Positions 1-5,319 of a stretch of DNA of 5,319 nucleotides are shown one piece after another (the first letter of the stretch is position 1; each line of letters opens with the position of its first letter). The position numbers and the translations under genes are program-made. This DNA comes from Chlamydiota bacterium. GTDB lineage: Bacteria > Chlamydiota > Chlamydiia > Chlamydiales > SM23-39. The notes below the pieces were generated by a model, which worked only from the letters and a program-made list of their open reading frames with translations, was not told the origin of the DNA and ran no database searches. The stretch covers positions 1 to 5,319 of the forward strand of contig JAJFML010000037.1 of the NCBI GenBank assembly GCA_021772195.1, read 5' to 3'.

Positions 1-568
1 CCTCGCCTTTAAAGTCTTCTCCTTCTACAACACTTAAAAGCTCTTCAGAACTAACTTGAATCATCTTAGCTTCTAATTCTTGAAGAGTCATACTCTCTGG
101 AACATCGATCTCCTTTTGGGCAATAATATCTCCTGTATCCATGCCCACATCCATTTTCATGATTGTAACGCCTGTTTTTGTTACGCCATCCATTAATGCT
201 CTTTGCATGGGAGCTGCCCCTCTATAAGCTGGGAGAAGTGATGTGTGAATGTTAATTGGAAGGTATTTTGGAACATCTAAAAGATCTTTTTTGAGAATTT
301 GCCCATAGCCTACCACAACAAAGAGATCGGGTTTAAGATCCTTAATTGCTTGGATAAATGCTGGATCTGAGGCTTTAGTAGGTTGAAATACAGGCAGATT
401 AGGAAGAATCTCTTTCGCTTTCATCTTAACAGGCGAAAAGGAAAGCTTTTGTGACCTACCTCTTGGCTTATCAGGCTGGGTCACGATAGCAATAATATCC
501 ATCTTCTGATAGATGTTTGATAGAATGCTTGACGCAATCTCAGGTGTTCCAAAAAAAATAATCTTCAA
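1..568 (-). CDS. fmt: Methionyl-tRNA formyltransferase, N-terminal part (runs off the window)
   Basis: Fmt transfers a formyl group from 10-formyltetrahydrofolate to Met-tRNA(fMet) in the cytoplasm, making the bacterial initiator tRNA. The 189 visible residues cover the Rossmann-like formyltransferase domain; the family is usually about 310-320 residues, so the rest of this domain and the C-terminal tRNA-binding domain lie beyond position 1. Seen directly: N-terminal KIIFFGTPE (residues 2-10), QPDKPRGR (31-38), NIHTSLLPAYRGAAP (106-120) and MDVGMDTGD (139-147). N106, H108 and D144 align with the catalytic Asn108, His110 and Asp146 of E. coli Fmt. The start is TTG at 568-566: it places KIIFFGTPE immediately after the initiator, and no upstream in-frame ATG or GTG fits. 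I see no clear Shine-Dalgarno. The gene follows lpxA by 14 nt, so it is probably co-transcribed and perhaps translated by reinitiation. The lpxA-fmt adjacency is typical of Chlamydiae. Confidence 0.96.
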   Translation of the reverse strand, partial: MKIIFFGTPEIASSILSNIYQKMDIIAIVTQPDKPRGRSQKLSFSPVKMKAKEILPNLPVFQPTKASDPAFIQAIKDLKPDLFVVVGYGQILKKDLLDVPKYLPINIHTSLLPAYRGAAPMQRALMDGVTKTGVTIMKMDVGMDTGDIIAQKEIDVPESMTLQELEAKMIQVSSEELLSVVEGEDFKGE

Positions 569-582
569 TGAAAATAGACTTG

Positions 583-1434
583 TTAAATTTTTTCTTGTTC
601 AAAGAGATTGACTAATTCTTCATCAGAAAGCGTTTCAGGCTCTTTTTTGCAAACCCCACGAAGTCCAATAAGTCCCCGCTTAGAAGCTTTACAAAACTCA
701 ACCCAATGTTTTACCTCTTCGATAGGCTCAACCTCCTTCTCTATTCTCTCAAGCGCCTCATCTAATCGAAGACCTGATCGATAGGTAAGGCGAAAAGCTA
801 CAGTTAAGCACTTTCTTACCTCTAACGAAAAATGCTTTCGCTTCAAGCCAATAATATTAATGCCACCAAATTTATATGGCATGCCCCCGCCTACTGTGTA
901 AGGAGGAACATCATTGGAAATACGACTAAAACCTCCCACCATAGCAAACCTCCCAATACGAGTGTATTGGTGCACAGGTGTCATCCCTCCAATAATTGCA
1001 TTATCTTCAATAGTGACATGCCCTGCCAACATGGCATTATTTGTCATGATGACGTTGTTCCCCAGTTTACAATTATGAGCAATGTGACAATAGGCCATAA
1101 TGAGACAATTATCACCCACAGAAACTATAGAGCCTTCACCGCATGAGGAATTAATCGTTCCAAACTCTCTTATCTGACAATTTTTCCCTATAGTCACATA
1201 GGTTTTTTCACCACGAAATTTAAGATTTTGCGTTCTAGTTCCTATGCTTGCGCTAGGCCAAATGACGGTATTCTCACCTATTTGTGTATACCCATCGACA
1301 TAGGCATTTGATTTAATCGTAACTCCATCTTTCAAAATGACATTCTTTTTAACGACAGCAAACGGTTCGATCGTTACATTTTTTCCAATTTCAGCTCCTG
1401 GCTCAACAAATGCGTTCGGGTGAATATCTGACAT
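583..1434 (-). CDS. lpxA: Acyl-ACP--UDP-N-acetylglucosamine O-acyltransferase (LpxA)
   Basis: LpxA performs the first step of lipid A synthesis, moving an acyl chain from acyl-ACP to the 3-OH of UDP-GlcNAc in the cytoplasm; the enzyme is a trimer. The 283-residue product is close to family length. Residues 1 to about 190 are left-handed beta-helix hexapeptide repeats (for example VEPGAEIGKNV, TIEDNAIIGG), followed by an alpha-helical C-terminal region. HIAHNC puts H120 at the catalytic His125 of E. coli. H139 (LAGH) and H155 (PVHQ) match His144 and His160, and GTRTQNLKFRGE (65-76) matches the substrate loop. G168 matches acyl-ruler Gly173, but R171 replaces Gly176. The TINSS and DNCLIM stretches resemble chlamydial LpxA, whose characterised member accepts non-hydroxylated myristoyl-ACP (family knowledge; donor not inferable here). 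The ATG at 1434 lies 51 nt after fabZ, with only a weak GGA as ribosome site. Confidence 0.97.
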   Translation of the reverse strand: MSDIHPNAFVEPGAEIGKNVTIEPFAVVKKNVILKDGVTIKSNAYVDGYTQIGENTVIWPSASIGTRTQNLKFRGEKTYVTIGKNCQIREFGTINSSCGEGSIVSVGDNCLIMAYCHIAHNCKLGNNVIMTNNAMLAGHVTIEDNAIIGGMTPVHQYTRIGRFAMVGGFSRISNDVPPYTVGGGMPYKFGGINIIGLKRKHFSLEVRKCLTVAFRLTYRSGLRLDEALERIEKEVEPIEEVKHWVEFCKASKRGLIGLRGVCKKEPETLSDEELVNLFEQEKI

Positions 1435-1485
1435 GTGAATCCAAATTTGTACTTTTATAAAGGCTTACTTATTACTAACTTTTCG

Positions 1486-1953
1486 CTATAGGGTACTTTT
1501 ATCCACAAGAGCACAACTAAGCTCCGCTTCTACTGCTGTTTTATCTCTTACAACCACTTTCGCCTTAATTTTCCCTCCATTACGACTAATATGAAGCGCT
1601 TTCGCATGAAGATGAAGAACATCTCCTGGAAGTACAGGGCTACGAAATTTTGCATAAGCAATATTGAGAAAAACAGCTATTTTCCCCCCATACCCAGCTT
1701 GATGTATTAATATCCCGCCTATTTGAGCAAGAGCTTCTAAAAGAAGAACTCCTGGCATAATAGGCGCTTCTGGAAAATGGCCCTGAAAAAAGGGTTCATT
1801 AATCGTTACATTTTTAATTCCAATAATTTCACGATTTTCAAGGTCAATATGAGAAACAGCATCCACAAGAAGAAAGGGAAATCTGTGAGGAAGTATCTCT
1901 GCCACTTCCTTTGAACTGAGCAAGTAAGGTTTTTTTGAAGATGTGCTGGCCAT
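1486..1953 (-). CDS. fabZ: 3-hydroxyacyl-[acyl-carrier-protein] dehydratase FabZ
   Basis: FabZ dehydrates (R)-3-hydroxyacyl-ACP to trans-2-enoyl-ACP in type II fatty-acid elongation in the cytoplasm. The 155 residues are a single hot-dog fold of normal family length. The LPHRFPFLLVD motif is at residues 21-31. The central-helix signature FFQGHFPEAPIMPGVLLLEALAQ spans 55-77 and contains the catalytic pair H59 and E73. A later FRSPVLPGD stretch is also typical. The ATG at 1953 shares one base with the lpxC stop codon (TAATG). It is preceded by a good Shine-Dalgarno, AGAGGA, lying inside the 3' end of lpxC, so translation is probably coupled to lpxC. FabZ competes with LpxA for the 3-hydroxyacyl-ACP pool, so co-expression with lpxA and lpxC helps balance phospholipid against lipid A. 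The sequence favours FabZ over FabA because of its length and its position among lpx genes. Confidence 0.97.
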   Translation of the reverse strand: MASTSSKKPYLLSSKEVAEILPHRFPFLLVDAVSHIDLENREIIGIKNVTINEPFFQGHFPEAPIMPGVLLLEALAQIGGILIHQAGYGGKIAVFLNIAYAKFRSPVLPGDVLHLHAKALHISRNGGKIKAKVVVRDKTAVEAELSCALVDKSTL

Positions 1954-2804
1954 TAGGCTTTCCTCTTATTGATATATTCATGAATTTTTCTACTAAAAGC
2001 AACATTTGAGGTGTGCCCTGAGCGAATTGAAATAATATGAGCTTGAATCGGAGTTCCAATTAAAGAAAGATCTCCTAAAAGATCTAATATTTTATGTCTG
2101 ACCATTTCATTTTCAAAGCGCACACCCTCAGGGTTCATGACTGAGTTATCTTTGATGACAACCCCATTGTTTAAACCAGCGCTTTTTAAGAGTCCCTTTT
2201 TTAACATAGGTTCAATCTCTTCGTAGAGAGAAAAAGTCCTACAAGGTGCAATTTGATCTTTAAACGTCTTTGGATCAACAACATAAGAGTGAAATTGACT
2301 TTTCAGATAAGGTGAGTGAGGATAGTGGAGAGTATAGCTAATGCGAAATTCTTCAGACGGAAGTGCTACAAGATGGGTTTCTCCCTCAGACCAGGCGATG
2401 GGCTCATCGATTTTGAAAACCATCTTCTTTTGATCTTGTTCTAAGATCCCTACCTCTTCAACCATTTCAACAAAAAAATTCGATGATCCATCTCCAGCCG
2501 GAAGCTCGGATCCATAAATTTCAATCTCTAGATTGTCGATTTCATAAGCATGCAAAGTAGAAAGTAAATGCTCTACCGTTTGTACACTTGCACCATCTTT
2601 TAGAAGTTTTGTATTTCTCGGTGCAAATGTTGCATACTTTAAGGAAGCTGGAATAATTATTTTTTGAGCTAAGTCCATCCGCTTAAAACGCATCCCACTA
2701 TTTGGGGGCAAGGGCTTTAAGCATATCTTAACTTTTTCACCTGTAAAAAGGCCTGTTCCCTCTTTTGAAACCTGCCTCTGCAATGTCTTTTGTAAACCCG
2801 CCAA
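1953..2804 (-). CDS. lpxC: UDP-3-O-acyl-N-acetylglucosamine deacetylase (LpxC)
   Basis: LpxC is the zinc-dependent deacetylase that carries out the second and committed step of lipid A synthesis, removing acetate from UDP-3-O-acyl-GlcNAc in the cytoplasm. The 283-residue protein has both LpxC repeat domains. Visible active-site residues are the VEH motif with general base E78 and zinc ligand H79, then VRHKILDLLGD (235-245) with zinc ligands H237 and D241 plus K238 and D245, and catalytic H264 in RSGHTSN. CRTFSLYEEI (188-197) and NPEGVRFENE (224-233) are also family landmarks. The start is TTG at 2804-2802, supported by GAGGT six nucleotides upstream; I see no ATG that would give a complete N-terminus. 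This is a full LpxC and not the fused LpxC-FabZ found in some phyla: the stop overlaps the fabZ start by one base. It follows a 168-nt gap after lnt, which may hold its own promoter. Confidence 0.97.
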   Translation of the reverse strand: MAGLQKTLQRQVSKEGTGLFTGEKVKICLKPLPPNSGMRFKRMDLAQKIIIPASLKYATFAPRNTKLLKDGASVQTVEHLLSTLHAYEIDNLEIEIYGSELPAGDGSSNFFVEMVEEVGILEQDQKKMVFKIDEPIAWSEGETHLVALPSEEFRISYTLHYPHSPYLKSQFHSYVVDPKTFKDQIAPCRTFSLYEEIEPMLKKGLLKSAGLNNGVVIKDNSVMNPEGVRFENEMVRHKILDLLGDLSLIGTPIQAHIISIRSGHTSNVAFSRKIHEYINKRKA

Positions 2805-2887
2805 CCACTTACCTCAAATCATAAATAGACATGTATATAGGTCACATAAATTTATAAAAAATTAGCCCACCTACCCTTTTTGAGCAA
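2805..2887 (-). promoter_or_regulatory. AT-rich leader upstream of lpxC, possible internal promoter
   Basis: This is the lpxC-proximal half of the 168-nt lnt-lpxC gap, the longest non-coding stretch inside the minus-strand block. It holds several -10-like hexamers on the minus strand: TATAAA at 2856-2851 is the best, and TATATA and TATGAT lie nearer the start codon. A poor TTGCTC(2887-2882)-17 bp-TAATTT pair is also present. No convincing -35 accompanies the TATAAA. The ribosome site GAGGT ends six nucleotides before the TTG start. A separate promoter for lpxC-fabZ-lpxA-fmt is plausible but not shown. Confidence 0.3.
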
Positions 2888-2925
2888 GACTTTTCAAAGA
2901 AAAAAAAAGAGAGTGAAAAACAGAA

Positions 2926-2940
2926 ACAATACTCTATTGT
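2926..2940 (-). terminator. Weak hairpin with downstream T-rich run after lnt
   Basis: On the minus strand, ACAATA and TATTGT form a perfect 6-bp stem with a 3-nt GAG loop, 32 nt after the lnt stop. A T-rich stretch follows (TTCTGTTTTT, then a nine-T run near 2909-2901). The stem is mostly A-T pairs, so it would be a poor intrinsic terminator at best. It may give partial termination or RNA stability between lnt and lpxC. Confidence 0.25.
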
Positions 2941-2972
2941 ACTTTAAAAGATTTTTTATTTTGTCAGTAATT

Positions 2973-4601
2973 TTAGATAAGAACATTTCGACGAAGGTAA
3001 AAAACAAAAACAATCATAGAAAATCCAATTATAAATCCATCTCCAACTTGGCTATAGAGAGTTTGATATGAGTAAAGCGGCAAATCGACATGAAGGCAAC
3101 CTCGAATCTTTTCTGGATGAGTCCCCTTGACCTCTAGTGTCTTTTGCACCCGCCCAAGAGAATCAATCCCTCCAGTTATCCCCGTATTTGCAGCTCTTAG
3201 AACAGGCACCCCATTTTCAACACTCCTAAGAATCCCGTGATAAAAATGTTGTTTGGGAAGATTTGTATTTGGAAACCATCCGTCATTTGTCACATTCACA
3301 AAAAGCTTTGCACCATTAATCCTTCCTTCTCGGATCAGATCACTATAGGTCTCTTCGTAACAAATTGAAGTAGAAATTGGAACTTTCCCATGAAAAATCT
3401 TAGCATCATTTCCCGGAGTAAAAAAAGCAGAAATTCCATATCTCTTAGCAACTCGGGCGCACCAATCAAAAGGTATATACTCGCTGACTGGCACAAGCAC
3501 TCTTTTTTCATATCTGCTAGGAACTTTTTCACGCGGTCGAAAGTGAAAGGCGGAGTTATAGCTCTTACCTTCCTCATGATCATAATCATCGAGGCCTAGA
3601 ATAACTTCTGCTCCAAAATGATCGGAAAGACTTTGAGCCCAAAATACATTTGAAATTCGAGCGTCGCTATTTTCATCAAAAAAACCCGTCTGTCTAAATA
3701 GTTCAAAGTCATTTTCTGCTTGTTTTTGAAACACCTCTCTCCAAACTGCAGAAAAAGTATCATAATAATAGTAGTTTCTAAATGCAGAGACAGGCAAGGC
3801 CACTTCAGGCATGACAATCAAATCTACTTTTCGATTCTCATTCGCTTTTAAACTAGATAAGATGCGATACCACTGTTCCGTAGGCGGTATAAAAGATTCC
3901 CGTGTCTGAAAAGGCTCTTTTTCTTCCGGTTTTAAAGCCGTTTGCACTAAGAGCGCTGAGAGCGTATCGCCATTATTCCTAGAATCGTGAATGACCTGAT
4001 TCAGATAGCCAAAAAAGTAAGGGAAAAGAGCTAAACCTAAAAATAAGAATGCTTTTTTCCTTAAAAAGGCTTTATAACCGAATAAATTTGTGAGCATCAC
4101 AAGAAATGAAAGGCCGTAGACCCCAAATAGCGCAGCCGACCCCATTGAGAGAGAATTAGAGGCTAAGTGAAGGCCTATTGGGTTCCATGTAAAGCCGGAA
4201 ATAAAATAGACTCTAGACCACTCAAAAAGAGTCCAAAGTGAGGCGAGGGCTATGATCTCAAAGAAAGAAACATCTCTTTTTTTAGGCACTAAACTTGTTA
4301 AGAGACCAAATTGAGCGCCTAAGCCAAGTATTATGAAGAAATATACTAGAATAATTGACATTCCCATGTATTTTATAGAAATCATCCAAGAAAGCTGAAC
4401 AGAAGAGACAAGGGTAAACCAGATTAACCCCGCAAGAAAACGTTTTGATCTCTTTGAAAGATCATAAACAGATATAAAGAAAAGCCCGTATCCAACAGCC
4501 GCAGCAACTATGCCCAAAAATGAGATTCTAGCTGGCTGGCCAAAGGCACAAATAAAAAAGCTAAGAAAAAAGAGTAGAATGGATTGCAGCTTACTCTTCA
4601 T
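2973..4601 (-). CDS. lnt: Apolipoprotein N-acyltransferase (Lnt/CutE)
   Basis: Lnt adds the third acyl chain, taken from a phospholipid, to the N-terminal cysteine of diacylated lipoproteins at the periplasmic face of the inner membrane. From the ATG at 4601 it has 542 residues. Hydrophobic segments from about residue 6 to 200 give the usual multi-pass N-terminal membrane part. A nitrilase-like periplasmic domain (about 213-505) follows, then a C-terminal membrane helix (about 521-538). The catalytic triad is E266 (VMPEVALP), K366 (YEKRVLVP) and C414 (SICYEE). NVTNDGWF and LRAANTGITGG are family motifs. E266 and K366 are 100 residues apart, against 68 in E. coli, so there is an insertion of about 30 residues. 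A TTG at 4625 would add eight residues, but I prefer the ATG because it directly precedes the first membrane helix; neither has a clear Shine-Dalgarno. The start overlaps doxX by 11 nt, so the two are probably coupled. Confidence 0.96.
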   Translation of the reverse strand: MKSKLQSILLFFLSFFICAFGQPARISFLGIVAAAVGYGLFFISVYDLSKRSKRFLAGLIWFTLVSSVQLSWMISIKYMGMSIILVYFFIILGLGAQFGLLTSLVPKKRDVSFFEIIALASLWTLFEWSRVYFISGFTWNPIGLHLASNSLSMGSAALFGVYGLSFLVMLTNLFGYKAFLRKKAFLFLGLALFPYFFGYLNQVIHDSRNNGDTLSALLVQTALKPEEKEPFQTRESFIPPTEQWYRILSSLKANENRKVDLIVMPEVALPVSAFRNYYYYDTFSAVWREVFQKQAENDFELFRQTGFFDENSDARISNVFWAQSLSDHFGAEVILGLDDYDHEEGKSYNSAFHFRPREKVPSRYEKRVLVPVSEYIPFDWCARVAKRYGISAFFTPGNDAKIFHGKVPISTSICYEETYSDLIREGRINGAKLFVNVTNDGWFPNTNLPKQHFYHGILRSVENGVPVLRAANTGITGGIDSLGRVQKTLEVKGTHPEKIRGCLHVDLPLYSYQTLYSQVGDGFIIGFSMIVFVFYLRRNVLI

Positions 4602-5091
4602 GATCGCTAAGATCTGGGCTCTCAACAGATGGAGCAGGAGGCTCCTTCTCCCTTAACTTTGTACCGTAACAAAGAACGTAAAAAAGACCGCCCAAAATAG
4701 AGATGTTTTTCAAGAAAATTGAAAACTCTACCTCGCGCTTCAAACCTTCTAAAAACCAGAATTGATGAAGTAAAATTGTTGTTGGAATTAAGAAAATGAT
4801 GAGCAGAAAAGCTCCAAGCCTCCCCCTAAGCCCAAACAGAACCATGAATCCACCTAATAATTCCACTACTACCATAAAGACCAAGATAACAGGTACCCAG
4901 GGAAGGGCACTCATAAAAATTTCATGAAAAGTTTCATGGTGCTCCATATAGGATTGCCAATCACAAAATGCATTTGCAAGACCTCTTTCCGAGCCCTGCC
5001 AATCAAAAATTTTGTGAATTCCACTCATAATGAAAAGTAGACTAACGCTAACTCTTCCCAATAGAGTTAAAATCATTCGCAAAACGTGCAT
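4591..5091 (-). CDS. DoxX family integral membrane protein
   Basis: This is a small inner-membrane protein of the DoxX family. Members have been linked to thiosulfate:quinone oxidoreduction, redox and oxidative-stress complexes, or have no known role, and this sequence does not decide between them. The 166 residues show four hydrophobic segments, about 6-24, 66-86, 91-109 and 128-142. Family-type motifs are LLFIMSGIHKIFDW (18-31), ELLGGFMVLFGLRGRLGA (77-94), PTTILLHQFWF (103-113) and FLKNISILGG (126-135). After the last helix comes a hydrophilic, Pro- and acid-rich tail ending SPDLSDHEE. I chose the ATG at 5091 because AAGGAG lies five nucleotides upstream. A further ATG at 5115 would place that ribosome site inside the reading frame and is less likely. 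The gene is first of the minus-strand block and overlaps lnt by 11 nt, suggesting co-expression with envelope genes. I do not recall a DoxX gene at this position in Chlamydia. Confidence 0.85.
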   Translation of the reverse strand: MHVLRMILTLLGRVSVSLLFIMSGIHKIFDWQGSERGLANAFCDWQSYMEHHETFHEIFMSALPWVPVILVFMVVVELLGGFMVLFGLRGRLGAFLLIIFLIPTTILLHQFWFLEGLKREVEFSIFLKNISILGGLFYVLCYGTKLREKEPPAPSVESPDLSDHEE

Positions 5092-5116
5092 GTTCTCTCC
5101 TTGATTACATATCATC

Positions 5117-5159
5117 CTTACATACTATATCTTTATTTTTCCAGAACTTGAACATTCAA
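5117..5159 (-). promoter_or_regulatory. Putative sigma-70-type promoter of the doxX-lnt unit
   Basis: Reading toward doxX on the minus strand, a -10-like TATAGT (5129-5124, five of six consensus bases) lies 17 bp after a weak -35-like TTCAAG (5152-5147). This would start transcription near 5117 and leave a leader of about 26 nt carrying the AAGGAG ribosome site. The spacer and flanks are AT-rich. The call is by eye and the -35 is poor, as is common for chlamydial housekeeping promoters. Confidence 0.4.
5148..5159. repeat. Short inverted repeat TTGAA-CA-TTCAA between divergent genes
   Basis: Two perfect 5-bp inverted arms with a 2-bp centre lie in the intergenic region between doxX and the plus-strand gene. 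The repeat overlaps the weak -35 proposed for doxX and provides a -35-like TTGAAC for the plus-strand gene. It could be an operator for a dimeric regulator, but palindromes this short occur by chance in AT-rich DNA. Confidence 0.3.
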
Positions 5160-5176
5160 ATAAACATTTATATGTA
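5148..5176 (+). promoter_or_regulatory. Possible promoter of the plus-strand gene
   Basis: TTGAAC at 5148-5153 matches four of six -35 bases. It is followed by an AT-rich stretch with TATATG at 5169-5174 (15-bp spacer) or TATGTA at 5171-5176 (17-bp spacer). Neither -10 is strong. The position, 35-40 bp before the ATG at 5211, is reasonable for a divergent promoter. Confidence 0.25.
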
Positions 5177-5210
5177 CCAAAGATTTGCAGGATGTTAAAC
5201 TAGATGCTCT

Positions 5211-5319
5211 ATGAGAAGACCGTTTAGAGAACACCACTTAATTCAAGTTTTAAAAGAGTTCGAAGAGGTTAAAATCCCCCTCGATGCTTTTCTTTCTAAG
5301 TACCTTAGAAGAAACAAGG
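5211..5319 (+). CDS. N-terminal fragment, possibly an RsmB/Sun-type rRNA cytosine methyltransferase
   Basis: An open frame from the ATG at 5211 continues off the window end. Its 36 residues begin MRRPFREHHLIQVLKEFEE and continue with VKIPLDAFLSKYLRRNK. An in-frame TAA at 5196-5198 and the lack of any other start codon after it fix this ATG if the gene is real. The FRE-HHL-ILK...F....PLD.FLS.Y.R..K pattern recalls the NusB-like N-terminus of chlamydial RsmB/NOL1/NOP2/Sun family methyltransferases, which modify cytosines of 16S rRNA. That match is from memory of the pattern and the catalytic domain is not in view, so the product name is tentative. There is no strong Shine-Dalgarno close to the ATG. 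The gene is transcribed divergently from doxX across 119 bp. Confidence 0.5.
   Translation, partial: MRRPFREHHLIQVLKEFEEVKIPLDAFLSKYLRRNK

Noticed and set aside
832..1146. A 104-codon plus-strand open frame opposite lpxA
   Set aside because: It lies wholly antisense to a clear, conserved gene, its product resembles no family I know, and it has no ribosome site.
1844..2059. A minus-strand frame across the lpxC-fabZ junction
   Set aside because: It is an alternate frame of two well-supported genes and would only hint at an LpxC-FabZ fusion. The true frames are separate, with a one-base overlap.
2880..3071. A 63-codon plus-strand open frame (Lys/Asn-rich) covering most of the lnt-lpxC gap
   Set aside because: It starts at TTG without a Shine-Dalgarno, has the composition expected of translated A-rich DNA, and runs into the 3' end of lnt on the opposite strand.
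3335..3817. Alternate-frame open frames inside lnt (3335-3589, 3390-3599 and 3596-3817)
   Set aside because: They are shadows of lnt, whose frame carries the full catalytic triad without interruption.
4602..4625. TTG at 4625 as the start of lnt, adding eight residues
   Set aside because: It lengthens the overlap with doxX to 35 nt and has no ribosome site at a useful distance; the ATG at 4601 directly precedes the first membrane helix.
5092..5115. ATG at 5115 as the start of doxX
   Set aside because: The strong AAGGAG would lie inside the coding sequence, five nucleotides before the ATG at 5091, which is therefore the better start.
1..5319. Mobile element, CRISPR array, tRNA/rRNA gene or defence system
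   Set aside because: No transposase, repeat array, cloverleaf or defence domain is visible; essentially all sequence is explained by housekeeping genes and short gaps.

Overview
The window most likely comes from a bacterium of the phylum Chlamydiota, probably one of the environmental lineages rather than genus Chlamydia. Two things point there. The gene order lnt - lpxC - fabZ - lpxA - fmt matches the block known from Chlamydia, and the LpxA active-site region (TINSS, DNCLIM, HIAHNC, DVPPYT) resembles chlamydial LpxA. The DNA is AT-rich, and fmt and lpxC both start with TTG. This placement is an inference from recalled synteny and motifs; no search was run.

Layout: positions 1-5091 hold six genes, all on the minus strand. 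In transcription order they are a DoxX-family membrane protein (5091-4591), lnt (4601-2973), a 168-bp AT-rich gap, lpxC (2804-1953), fabZ (1953-1486), lpxA (1434-583) and the first 189 codons of fmt (568 to beyond position 1). Spacing is tight: doxX and lnt overlap by 11 nt, lpxC and fabZ share a TAATG junction, the fabZ-lpxA gap is 51 nt and the lpxA-fmt gap is 14 nt. The lnt-lpxC gap is the only intergenic space inside the block longer than 51 nt. It may carry a weak terminator and a second promoter, so the block may be two transcription units. A divergent intergenic region (5092-5210) separates doxX from the start of a plus-strand gene cut by the window end (5211-5319), which may encode an RsmB/Sun-type rRNA methyltransferase.

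How the genes work together: the theme is the Gram-negative envelope. LpxA and LpxC carry out the first two steps of lipid A synthesis. FabZ competes with LpxA for (R)-3-hydroxyacyl-ACP, so having the three genes adjacent couples phospholipid and lipid A supply. Lnt N-acylates lipoproteins at the periplasmic face of the inner membrane. Fmt formylates initiator Met-tRNA and is a translation gene carried in the same run. The DoxX protein is a small inner-membrane protein of uncertain role.

I see no mobile element, CRISPR array, RNA gene or new multi-gene system. This is a conserved housekeeping region, and the findings are modest: the DoxX gene heading the cluster, a palindrome in the divergent promoter region, TTG starts, a long spacer in Lnt and LpxA residue differences.
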